Shown: positions 1 through 5,925 of the stretch, piece after piece
Position numbering within the stretch: the stretch's first letter is position 1
Layout of the letters: the number at the start of each line of letters is the position of its first letter
Origin: an uncultured Burkholderiales bacterium
Lineage (GTDB): Bacteria > Pseudomonadota > Gammaproteobacteria > Burkholderiales > Burkholderiaceae
Direction of reading: 5' to 3'
NCBI GenBank assembly: GCA_903845315.1
Contig: CAIMWY010000139.1
Span: 1-7,962, forward strand
DNA length: 7,962 nucleotides
The notes under the pieces: generated by a model
What the model was told of the DNA's origin: nothing
Databases searched by the model: none
The model's input: only the letters and a program-made list of their open reading frames with translations
Position numbers and translations under genes: made by a program

Positions 1-2
1 AT

Positions 3-635
3 GTGGTGCCGATCATTCCTGGATATACCCCGGTGGTCCACAAGAAAAATTCCAGAGCAGCCAAGATGGCTGCTCTCGTGCCACCTCCGCCTGCAGCGGT
101 GGTGGTCACCAATGCCGCCAAGTCGAGCTTCATGCCGATGACCGTGCCCACTGCCCCTTCGATCGTTCCCGTGATACCCAAAAAAGATCCCAAACTTGCT
201 AACAACTGGAAAAATAAACCCGCTGACAAACTGACCGATGCCGAAGTCATCGCCATGCCCGACAGCGAGTACATGAACGACATTCAGATGGCATTTTTCC
301 GCTTAAAACTCTCCAAACTCAAGGATGAAGTGCTCACCAATGCCAGCGAAACCACCGAGCATTTGCGTGAAGACACCGTGGTCACCCCTGACCCCGCAGA
401 TCGCGCCACCATCGAAGAAGAACACGCGCTTGAATTGCGCACACGCGATCGCGAACGCAAATTGCTCAAGAAAATTGAGCAGTCGATCAACCGCATTGAT
501 GGCGGTGATTACGGTTACTGCGATGAGACAGGTGAAGCCATTGGGGTGGGGCGTTTGTTGGCCCGTCCCACAGCAACTTTGTCGTTGGAAGCGCAGGAAC
601 GACGCGAACTCAAGCAAAAAATGTTCGGTGATTGA
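3..635 (+). CDS. dksA: DksA/TraR-family RNA polymerase-binding transcription factor, N-terminally extended, probably 5'-truncated by the window
   Basis: DksA binds the RNA polymerase secondary channel and, with ppGpp, adjusts initiation at rRNA and amino-acid promoters. Residues here are numbered from the GTG at position 3. Residues 88-167 match the coiled-coil domain (EYMND start, then EEEHALELRTRDRERKLLKK), including the tip motif DPADRA with D130, D133 and A135, equivalent to E. coli D71, D74 and A76. The distance from the tip to the C-terminus is 80 residues, as in E. coli DksA (151 aa). The four-cysteine zinc site is degenerate: only C173 remains, with T176, S194 and A197 at the other positions. 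This is the C-T-S-A form known from alpha- and many betaproteobacteria. About 59 extra N-terminal residues rich in Pro, Ala and Val precede the core. The frame is open to the window edge, so the true start may lie upstream; M22, M44 and M85 are internal alternatives. The family call is firm; the start is not. Confidence 0.9.
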   Translation: MVPIIPGYTPVVHKKNSRAAKMAALVPPPPAAVVVTNAAKSSFMPMTVPTAPSIVPVIPKKDPKLANNWKNKPADKLTDAEVIAMPDSEYMNDIQMAFFRLKLSKLKDEVLTNASETTEHLREDTVVTPDPADRATIEEEHALELRTRDRERKLLKKIEQSINRIDGGDYGYCDETGEAIGVGRLLARPTATLSLEAQERRELKQKMFGD

Positions 636-656
636 TGGTTTTTCATCAAAGTGTTC

Positions 657-687
657 AAAAAGCAGGCCCGACTGGCCTGCTTTTTTT
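657..687 (+). terminator. Rho-independent terminator after dksA, probably bidirectional
   Basis: A perfect 8-bp stem (AGCAGGCC at 661-668 with GGCCTGCT at 674-681) encloses a 5-base loop, CGACT. It is followed by a run of T (to 687) and preceded by AAAA (657-660), which can extend the stem by A-U pairs. It starts 21 bases after the DksA stop codon. The A-run on the left gives a U-tract on the opposite strand too, so it could also stop transcription coming from the right. It separates dksA from the mraZ operon. Confidence 0.92.
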
Positions 688-845
688 ATGCCTATATCTC
701 TTGATAATGTACTTTTACAGATGCGCCTAAGTGCTTCATTTTTAAAGACTTTTATTATTCTTCGAGCTTTCTGAAACAGCTGTAAGTCCTTGATTTCATT
801 GAAAAAAGTTAGAAATTCACTCGCGACATGAGGATTTCCTGATAC
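688..845. other. AT-rich gene-free stretch upstream of mraZ
   Basis: No convincing gene is present between the dksA terminator and the repeat array. The base composition is clearly more AT-rich than the surrounding genes, as expected for promoter DNA. Weak sigma-70-like pieces occur: GATAAT at 703-708, TATTAT at 753-758, TTGATT at 790-795 and TTGAAA at 799-804. None forms a good -35/-10 pair at 16-18 base spacing. An 8-base palindrome, ACAGCTGT (776-783), is present. The promoter of the mraZ operon should lie here or just downstream, but I cannot place it with confidence. Confidence 0.5.
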
Positions 846-848
846 AGT
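840..848 (+). promoter_or_regulatory. Candidate extended -10 element for the mraZ operon (weak)
   Basis: TG at 840-841, one base, then TACAGT (843-848) resembles an extended -10 (TGN-TATAAT): four of six bases match, including the important second A and the last T. No -35 is recognisable at the usual spacing. It overlaps the first MraZ-type repeat, which would let bound MraZ block RNA polymerase. The assignment is inference from a short match. Confidence 0.2.
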
Positions 849-880
849 GCAAATAAGTGCAATTAAGTGGTGAAAAGTGC
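846..880 (+). promoter_or_regulatory. MraZ operator: four direct repeats with 10-base period
   Basis: AGTGC occurs at 846-850, 856-860 and 876-880, and AGTGG at 866-870, so all four copies are exactly 10 bases apart. The five bases between copies are A/T-rich, and the unit reads roughly AAWAAGTGC. MraZ is a ring-forming AbrB-fold regulator that binds arrays of short direct repeats with one-turn spacing upstream of its own gene. The E. coli repeats are TGGG-type and the Mycoplasma repeats are AAAGTG-type; these look closer to the latter. The array ends 50 bases before the mraZ start, so it is well placed to autoregulate the whole dcw operon. The repeat pattern is seen directly; the binding is inferred from position and family. 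Confidence 0.8.
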
Positions 881-917
881 CTTTGGCTTTTTTGCCGCAT
901 TGCGTTCACTGTTTTTT

Positions 918-924
918 AGGAAGG
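918..924 (+). promoter_or_regulatory. Ribosome binding site that fixes the mraZ GTG start
   Basis: AGGAAGG lies 6 bases before GTG 931. The in-frame GTG at 877 sits inside the last operator repeat and has no comparable site, so this element decides the start in favour of 931. Confidence 0.8.
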
Positions 925-930
925 TTGCCC

Positions 931-1359
931 GTGTTTCAGGGAGCTTCATCGCTGAGTTTGGATGCCAAAGGTCGTTTGTCGGTACCGACAAGGCATCGTG
1001 ACGTGCTGAGCGCCACCGCAGCAGGGCAGTTGACCATCACGCGGCATCCGCACGGTTGTTTGATGGTATTTCCGCGCCCCGAATGGGAGAAGTTCCGAGA
1101 GCGCATTGCCGCTTTGCCCATGAGTGCGCAGTGGTGGAAGCGCATCTTCCTTGGCAACGCCATGGATGTCGAGATGGACGGCACGGGTCGGGTGCTGATT
1201 TCTCCTGAGTTGCGTGCGGCGGCAGGCATCAGCAAAGACACCATGCTGCTGGGCATGGGCAACCACTTCGAGTTGTGGGACAAAACCAGTTACGACACCC
1301 AAGAGGCCCAGGCCATGCAGGGCGAGATGCCCGATGTGTTCAAGGAATTCTCTTTTTAA
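931..1359 (+). CDS. mraZ: Transcriptional regulator MraZ
   Basis: MraZ is a DNA-binding protein that controls its own dcw operon from repeats upstream of its gene. The product is 142 aa, close to the E. coli protein of about 152 aa. It shows two tandem AbrB-like halves, each with a DxxxR motif: DAKGR at 11-15 (followed by LSVPTRHR) and DGTGR at 83-87 (followed by VLISPELR). NHFELWD at 111-117 is also typical of the family. The start is GTG 931 because the encoded [16 protein letters not shown] aligns with the family N-terminus and AGGAAGG stands 6 bases before it. Four matching repeats sit just upstream. The stop is TAA, followed 9 bases later by the rsmH start in the same reading frame. It is the first gene of the operon, and MraZ in E. 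coli acts as a repressor antagonised by RsmH overproduction; that relation is family knowledge, not visible here. Confidence 0.95.
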   Translation: MFQGASSLSLDAKGRLSVPTRHRDVLSATAAGQLTITRHPHGCLMVFPRPEWEKFRERIAALPMSAQWWKRIFLGNAMDVEMDGTGRVLISPELRAAAGISKDTMLLGMGNHFELWDKTSYDTQEAQAMQGEMPDVFKEFSF

Positions 1360-1368
1360 AGGTGGACG

Positions 1369-2301
1369 GTGGACACGGCATGCACGCACACCACCGTTCT
1401 TTTGCGCGAAGCTGTCGAAGCCCTCGACATTCAGCCCGATGGAACGTATGTCGACGCGACTTTTGGTCGCGGTGGGCACAGCCGTTTGATTTTGTCGCAG
1501 CTCTCGCCGCAAGGGCGGCTGATTGTGTTCGACAAGGACCCCGAGGCCATCGATGTGGCGCGCAGCATCCAAGACCCACGCTTGATCATTCGACACCAAG
1601 GCTTTGCCGACTTGGGCGAGTTGGCCGCAGGCTCGGTCGATGGGGTGTTGATGGATTTGGGTGTCAGCTCGCCCCAGATCGACACGCCAGAACGCGGTTT
1701 TTCTTTTCGCTTCGACGGTCCCTTGGACATGCGCATGGACACCACGCGTGGCCAAAGCGTGGCCGAGTGGTTGGCCGAGGCCCAACTCCAACACATTGCG
1801 GAGGTGATACGTGACTATGGGGAAGAACGGTTTGCTCTACAGATTGCAAAGGCGATTGTTGCTCGCCGACAGGATGGGGGCCGGCTTGACCGCACCTCTG
1901 AACTGGCCCAGCTCTTGGCTGACACGGTCAAAACCCGCGAGCCGGGCAAGGACCCTGCAACGCGCACATTTCAGGCTTTTCGGATTTTCATCAATGCCGA
2001 GCTTGAGGAGTTGCAACAGGCGCTAGACGCCTCGTTGCAGGTGTTGCATGCAGGGGGGCGATTGGCCGTGATCAGTTTCCATTCGTTGGAAGATCGCATC
2101 GTCAAGCAGTTCATCGCGAAGCATTCACGCGAGGTGTTTGACCGTCGTGCGCCGTTTGCGCCGCCCCAGGTCATGGCGCTCGAGTCGATCGCGCGCATCA
2201 AACCCAGCGCGTCTGAGGTGGCTGGCAATCCACGCGCTCGCAGCGCCATGTTGCGGGTTGCCAAACGCCTAGCGCCTAGTGCTGCGGAGTTGGCGCGATG
2301 A
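1369..2301 (+). CDS. rsmH: 16S rRNA (cytosine-1402-N4)-methyltransferase RsmH
   Basis: RsmH (MraW) uses S-adenosylmethionine to methylate N4 of C1402 in 16S rRNA, in the ribosomal P site. The 310-aa product matches the usual length (313 in E. coli). The [10 protein letters not shown] start block is at 7-16. The SAM-binding glycine motif GRGGHS is at 33-38, the acidic loop DKDP at 55-58, DLGVSSPQ at 96-103, [17 protein letters not shown] at 108-124, TRTFQAFRI at 198-206, [12 protein letters not shown] at 235-246, and [10 protein letters not shown] near the C-terminus. The start is GTG 1369: AAGGTGG (1359-1365) precedes it, and the only upstream in-frame codons run straight into the mraZ stop. 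The stop overlaps the ftsL start as ATGA, indicating translational coupling. No key residue appears to be missing. Confidence 0.97.
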   Translation: MDTACTHTTVLLREAVEALDIQPDGTYVDATFGRGGHSRLILSQLSPQGRLIVFDKDPEAIDVARSIQDPRLIIRHQGFADLGELAAGSVDGVLMDLGVSSPQIDTPERGFSFRFDGPLDMRMDTTRGQSVAEWLAEAQLQHIAEVIRDYGEERFALQIAKAIVARRQDGGRLDRTSELAQLLADTVKTREPGKDPATRTFQAFRIFINAELEELQQALDASLQVLHAGGRLAVISFHSLEDRIVKQFIAKHSREVFDRRAPFAPPQVMALESIARIKPSASEVAGNPRARSAMLRVAKRLAPSAAELAR

Positions 2302-2594
2302 GCCGCTTGGGCGTGGTCTTGTTCTTGGCGGTGCTCTTGAGTGCCTTGTACTTGGTACGCACCCAGTATGAATCGCGTTCGCTCACCACAGAGCTGGATC
2401 GCGCCACCAGCGAGGGGAGACGCTTAGACATTGAAAACGACCGTTTGGATGTGGAGCGGCGCGCGCAATCAACGCCGCTGCGGGTGGAGAGGTTGGCGCG
2501 TGAGCAACTGCATATGCGCACCATCACCCCTGCGATCACCCAATACGCCACGATGCCCAATGGCGTGGACGTTTCTGCGCAGGTGCAGCCATGA
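2298..2594 (+). CDS. ftsL: Cell division protein FtsL
   Basis: FtsL is a small bitopic membrane protein that pairs with FtsB (and FtsQ) and activates the FtsW-FtsI septal peptidoglycan synthase. The 98-aa product has one hydrophobic segment at about residues 4-20 ([17 protein letters not shown]). A charged, heptad-like stretch at about 24-60, consistent with a periplasmic coiled coil, leads into the [11 protein letters not shown] motif typical of FtsL. The cytoplasmic part is only about three residues, much shorter than the roughly 35 in E. coli. The ATG overlaps the rsmH stop (ATGA), with GGAG 8 bases upstream, and the gene's own stop overlaps the ftsI start the same way. FtsL sequences diverge widely, so the call rests on the topology, length, C-terminal motif and the fixed place between rsmH and ftsI. 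Confidence 0.9.
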   Translation: MSRLGVVLFLAVLLSALYLVRTQYESRSLTTELDRATSEGRRLDIENDRLDVERRAQSTPLRVERLAREQLHMRTITPAITQYATMPNGVDVSAQVQP

Positions 2595-4327
2595 GCAGCC
2601 GCAGCGTTCAGTACGCCACCAGCCCTTTGTTGGCCAGTAAGACACCGGTCTGGCGCAGCCAGTTTGTGGTGGCCTGCATTGCTTTGGGGTTCATTGGCTT
2701 GGTGGCCCGTGCCGCCTATGTACAGGTGATTGACAACGCATTTTTCAAACGCCAAGGCGCGGTGCGTTTCATTCGCAACTTGGACTTGCCAGCCAACCGC
2801 GGCCGCATCCTGGACCGCAACGGCCACATCTTGGCGTCGAGTGTGCCCGTGCCCAGCGTGTGGGCCAGCCCAGAGGATATGGAGCGCGACCCTGTCAAAC
2901 TTAAAGCCTTGGCTAAGTTGCTGGGCATGACGGGGCCAGAGCTGAGCAAAAAGCTGCAAGACGAAGATAAGAACTTTGTTTGGCTTAAGCGGCAGGTCGA
3001 TGAGTCGGTGGGCAAAGAGATTGAGGCGCTCAAGATCAAAGGCGTCTACACCCGCAAAGAATACAAACGTATCTACCCCGAAGGCGAAGCGGTGGCCCAC
3101 GTGGTGGGGTTCACCAGCGTGGAGAACTTTGGACAAGAGGGTGTGGAGCTGACCTTCAACAAAGACTTAGGCGGCAAAGCGGGTTCGCGCCGCGTCATCA
3201 AAGACCGCATCGGTCGGGTGGTGGAAGACATTGGCGAGATGGTGCCTCCTGTCGATGGCCGTGATTTGCAACTGAGCATCGACAGCAAAGTGCAGTACTT
3301 TGCCTACGAAAAAATCAAAGAAGCGGTGCTCAGCAACAAAGCTGCAGCGGGCAGTGTGGTGGTGCTCGACGTCAAGACCGGGGAAATTTTGGCCTTGACC
3401 AATTACCCCAGTTACTTACCCGGTTCACGCAGCAATTTGAGTGGTGCACAACTGCGCAACCGTGCGCTGACCGATACCTTTGAGCCTGGCTCCACCATGA
3501 AGCCCTTGGTGGTGGGCTTGGCTTTAGAAAAAGGCATCGTCAAACCCGAGACCATGATCCAAACTGCGCCCGGGAAATTGCAAATGGGTTCGGCCACCAT
3601 CACCGACTCCCACGCCCATGGTTTGTTGAGCGTCAACGAGGTGATCCAAAAGTCCAGCAACATTGGCACGGTCAAAATTGCCATGCAAATGCAGCCCCAC
3701 GACATGTGGGAAATCTTCACTCAAATGGGCCTGGGACAAAAACCTCAGGTGCCGTTTCCTGGTGCGGTGGCGGGCAAAGTACGGGCCTATAAAACTTGGA
3801 AGCCGATCGAGCAAGCCACCATGAGCTATGGCTATGGCTTGTCCACCAGTTTGTTTCAACTGGCGCAGGCCTACAGCGTATTTGCACGCGACGGCGAGTT
3901 GGTGCCCGTGAGCCTGCTCAAAACCCAAGACAACATCAATGGCGTGCGTGTCTTATCGGTACAAAACGCCAGCGCTATTCGCCACATGCTGCATTTGGTG
4001 ACAGGACCGGGCGGCACGGCCATGAAAGCCCAGACCATGGGCTACTCGGTGGGCGGCAAAACGGGCACCGCGCACAAGGTGGAAGGTAAGGGCTACGCCG
4101 GCAAAAAATACAGGGGCTTTTTTGTGGGCATTGCGCCCATAGACAACCCGCGCATCGTGGTGGCCGTCATGGTCGATGAACCCACCAATGGCTTGTACTT
4201 TGGGGGTGACGTGGCGGCCCCTGTGTTCAGTCAAACCGTTCAACAGACCTTGCGCATGATGGGTGTGCAGCCCGACATGGCGGTCAAGCCCCAAGTGGTG
4301 GCCAAGGCTGAGAAGGAGGAGTTCTGA
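2591..4327 (+). CDS. ftsI: Septal peptidoglycan transpeptidase FtsI (PBP3)
   Basis: FtsI is the class B penicillin-binding protein that cross-links septal peptidoglycan in the periplasm as partner of FtsW. The 578-aa product is close to E. coli PBP3 (588 aa). It has a short cytoplasmic tail, a membrane anchor at about 24-46, and the pedestal/dimerisation domain with ANRGRILDRNG at 68-78. The transpeptidase domain carries all three active-site motifs: STMK at 301-304 (nucleophile S301, base K304), SSN at 355-357, and KTG at 490-492 in GGKTGTAHK. The anchor is not a cleavable signal peptide, as in PBP3. The ATG overlaps the ftsL stop (ATGA), with only a weak AGG upstream, so its translation probably depends on ftsL. 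Its stop overlaps the murE start by one base (TGATG). The class A glycosyltransferase domain is absent, which excludes PBP1-type proteins, and the dcw position favours FtsI over PBP2. Confidence 0.97.
   Translation: MSSRSVQYATSPLLASKTPVWRSQFVVACIALGFIGLVARAAYVQVIDNAFFKRQGAVRFIRNLDLPANRGRILDRNGHILASSVPVPSVWASPEDMERDPVKLKALAKLLGMTGPELSKKLQDEDKNFVWLKRQVDESVGKEIEALKIKGVYTRKEYKRIYPEGEAVAHVVGFTSVENFGQEGVELTFNKDLGGKAGSRRVIKDRIGRVVEDIGEMVPPVDGRDLQLSIDSKVQYFAYEKIKEAVLSNKAAAGSVVVLDVKTGEILALTNYPSYLPGSRSNLSGAQLRNRALTDTFEPGSTMKPLVVGLALEKGIVKPETMIQTAPGKLQMGSATITDSHAHGLLSVNEVIQKSSNIGTVKIAMQMQPHDMWEIFTQMGLGQKPQVPFPGAVAGKVRAYKTWKPIEQATMSYGYGLSTSLFQLAQAYSVFARDGELVPVSLLKTQDNINGVRVLSVQNASAIRHMLHLVTGPGGTAMKAQTMGYSVGGKTGTAHKVEGKGYAGKKYRGFFVGIAPIDNPRIVVAVMVDEPTNGLYFGGDVAAPVFSQTVQQTLRMMGVQPDMAVKPQVVAKAEKEEF
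4313..4319 (+). promoter_or_regulatory. Strong Shine-Dalgarno for murE inside the ftsI 3' end
   Basis: AAGGAGG, a near-perfect anti-SD complement, lies 7 bases before the murE ATG 4327 and within the last ftsI codons. It is the strongest ribosome site in the window and suggests murE is translated efficiently on its own rather than only by coupling to ftsI. Confidence 0.8.
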
Positions 4328-5925
4328 TGCGACACCTCCACAGCCCTCAAGAAGCGGCCCAATGGCTGCATGCCCAAGTGCGCGGCGTGCTGCACACCGA
4401 CAGCCGACGGGTCAAGCCCGGGGACGGCTTCATTGCTTGGCCCGGTGCCGCCAGCGATGGTCGCCGCCATGTGCCTGCCGCGTTGACGCAAGGTGCCACG
4501 GCCTGCTTGGTCGAGCACGCACAAGTGAATGCTTTCAATGATGCGTTTGCACAGGCGGTGAAAGACACTCCCACAGTCACGCCAGATGCCATCGCCAGCT
4601 ATGCCGATTTGAAAGCTGCCAGTGGCCCGATTGCTGCAGCCTACTACGAACAACCCAGCCAAGCACTCGATGTGTTGGCCATCACGGGCACCAACGGCAA
4701 AACCTCGACCGCTTGGTGGTTGGCCCATGCCTTGGGCCGTGTTGGACAACGCTGCGCGGTGGTGGGCACTTTGGGTGTGGGCGAGTTGGACCAACTCGAA
4801 GTCACGGGCATGACCACGCCAGACCCCGTGTTGCTGCAAGCACGCTTGCGCGACATGGTCACCCGTGGCGTGCAAGCTTGCGCCATTGAGGCCTCGTCCA
4901 TTGGTTTGGCTGAGCACCGCTTGGAGGGCACCCAGGTGCGTGTGGCGGTGTTCACCAACTTCACCCAAGACCACCTCGACTACCACGCCAGCATGGCCGA
5001 TTACTGGCAAGCCAAAGCGGCTTTGTTCGAGTGGCCGGGCTTGGCCGCCGCCGTGGTCAACACCGATGACGCACACGGGGCGCAACTGGCGCAACAACTC
5101 AGCCAACGTGGCGATGTGGTGCTGTGGACGGTGGGCATCGTGGCCGAAGCCACCCACGCCGATGCGCTGGGGGCGGTGCGTCACGTGCAGGCCACGCAGC
5201 CAGTGCACAACACTGCGGCGATGCAGCAAGTCCGACGTGTGCAGGCGACGCAGGTGCGTCACGGCGCGCGGGGTTTGAGCTTTGACGTGGTCGAAGGCGA
5301 CCACAGCCACACCCTGCACACCCGTTTGGTAGGCCACTACAACGTGAGCAATGTGTTGGGCGTGATCGCTTGTCTGCGCGCATTGGGGCACAGCTTGGCC
5401 GAGGCGGTGCAGGCCTGTGCCGATTTGCCTGCCGTGCCAGGGCGCATGCAAGTGGTGGGACATGCCGACCAACCCTTGGTGGTGGTGGACTACGCCCACA
5501 CCCCCGACGCTGTGGCGCAAGCGTTGGATGCGCTGCGTCCTTTGGCGCAGACCCGAGGCGGTGCCCTGGTGTGCGTGCTGGGGTGTGGCGGTGACCGCGA
5601 CAGCGCCAAGCGCCCCTTGATGGCTGCTGCTGCCCAACAACACGCCGACCGCGTGGTGCTGACCAGCGACAACCCGCGCAGCGAAGACCCTCAAGCCATT
5701 CTGGCCCACATGCTGGCGGGCTTGACGCAGCCGCATGCAGTGCAACACATCTTGGACCGTGGCCAAGCCATTACCGCTGCGGTGCGCCAAGCGCGTGCAA
5801 ACGATGTGGTGTTGGTGGCCGGCAAAGGCCACGAAGACTACCAAGACGTGCAAGGCGTCAAATTGCCATTCAGCGATGTGGCGCAGGTTCAAGCGGCCTT
5901 GCAGCCATGGAGGGCCCATGTCTGA
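4327..5925 (+). CDS. murE: UDP-MurNAc-L-Ala-D-Glu:meso-diaminopimelate ligase MurE
   Basis: MurE adds meso-diaminopimelate to UDP-MurNAc-dipeptide in the cytoplasm at the cost of ATP. Visible motifs are the N-terminal HTDSRRVKPGDGF (23-35), the P-loop TGTNGKTS (120-127), TTPDP (163-167), HLDYHASM (216-223) with the probable carbamylated lysine K230 (YWQAK), YNVSNVLG (338-345), DYAHTPDA (388-395), the substrate-selecting DNPR (448-451) and GKGHEDYQ (499-506). DNPR is the signature for meso-DAP rather than lysine, so the wall is of the Gram-negative DAP type. At 532 aa it is longer than E. coli MurE (495 aa). Much of the excess seems to lie at about 265-315, a low-conservation stretch holding two copies of VR(H/R)VQATQ. 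The ATG shares one base with the ftsI stop and has an excellent AAGGAGG site; the 3' end overlaps murF by 8 bases. Confidence 0.97.
   Translation: MRHLHSPQEAAQWLHAQVRGVLHTDSRRVKPGDGFIAWPGAASDGRRHVPAALTQGATACLVEHAQVNAFNDAFAQAVKDTPTVTPDAIASYADLKAASGPIAAAYYEQPSQALDVLAITGTNGKTSTAWWLAHALGRVGQRCAVVGTLGVGELDQLEVTGMTTPDPVLLQARLRDMVTRGVQACAIEASSIGLAEHRLEGTQVRVAVFTNFTQDHLDYHASMADYWQAKAALFEWPGLAAAVVNTDDAHGAQLAQQLSQRGDVVLWTVGIVAEATHADALGAVRHVQATQPVHNTAAMQQVRRVQATQVRHGARGLSFDVVEGDHSHTLHTRLVGHYNVSNVLGVIACLRALGHSLAEAVQACADLPAVPGRMQVVGHADQPLVVVDYAHTPDAVAQALDALRPLAQTRGGALVCVLGCGGDRDSAKRPLMAAAAQQHADRVVLTSDNPRSEDPQAILAHMLAGLTQPHAVQHILDRGQAITAAVRQARANDVVLVAGKGHEDYQDVQGVKLPFSDVAQVQAALQPWRAHV
5176..5253 (+). repeat. 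Imperfect internal repeat in murE (two 24-base copies)
   Basis: Bases 5176-5199 encode VRHVQATQ and 5230-5253 encode VRRVQATQ; they agree at 19 of 24 bases and start 54 bases apart. A further gtgcgtcac, identical to the first copy's beginning, follows at 5254-5262. The copies lie within the extra part of the MurE middle domain, suggesting the insert grew by local duplication. It could also be chance in a GC-rich, valine/glutamine-rich stretch. Confidence 0.45.

Noticed and set aside
729..734. Possible fifth AGTGC copy upstream
   Set aside because: It lies more than 100 bases from the array and out of its 10-base phase; a 5-base match is expected by chance.
325..774. Alternative-frame + strand ORF across the dksA 3' end and the gap
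   Set aside because: It overlaps well-supported dksA codons, runs through the terminator hairpin and encodes no recognisable protein.
776..783. Palindrome ACAGCTGT in the mraZ leader
   Set aside because: An isolated 8-base palindrome is expected by chance and no second copy is nearby, so it is not called as a regulator site.
877..930. Upstream GTG start that would lengthen MraZ by 18 residues
   Set aside because: The start codon lies inside the fourth operator repeat, lacks a ribosome site, and the extra residues have no match to the MraZ N-terminus; GTG 931 has AGGAAGG at ideal distance.
946..1794. Open frame of 282 codons on the - strand opposite mraZ and rsmH
   Set aside because: Antisense shadow of two confident genes; it spans their junction and shows no family motif.
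2276..3136. Open frame of 286 codons on the - strand opposite ftsL and ftsI
   Set aside because: Antisense shadow with no motif and no credible ribosome site or promoter context.
5735..5917. Upstream extension of the murF frame into murE
   Set aside because: The extra 61 residues are murE codons read in another frame; the MurF N-terminus begins at ATG 5918 by family alignment.
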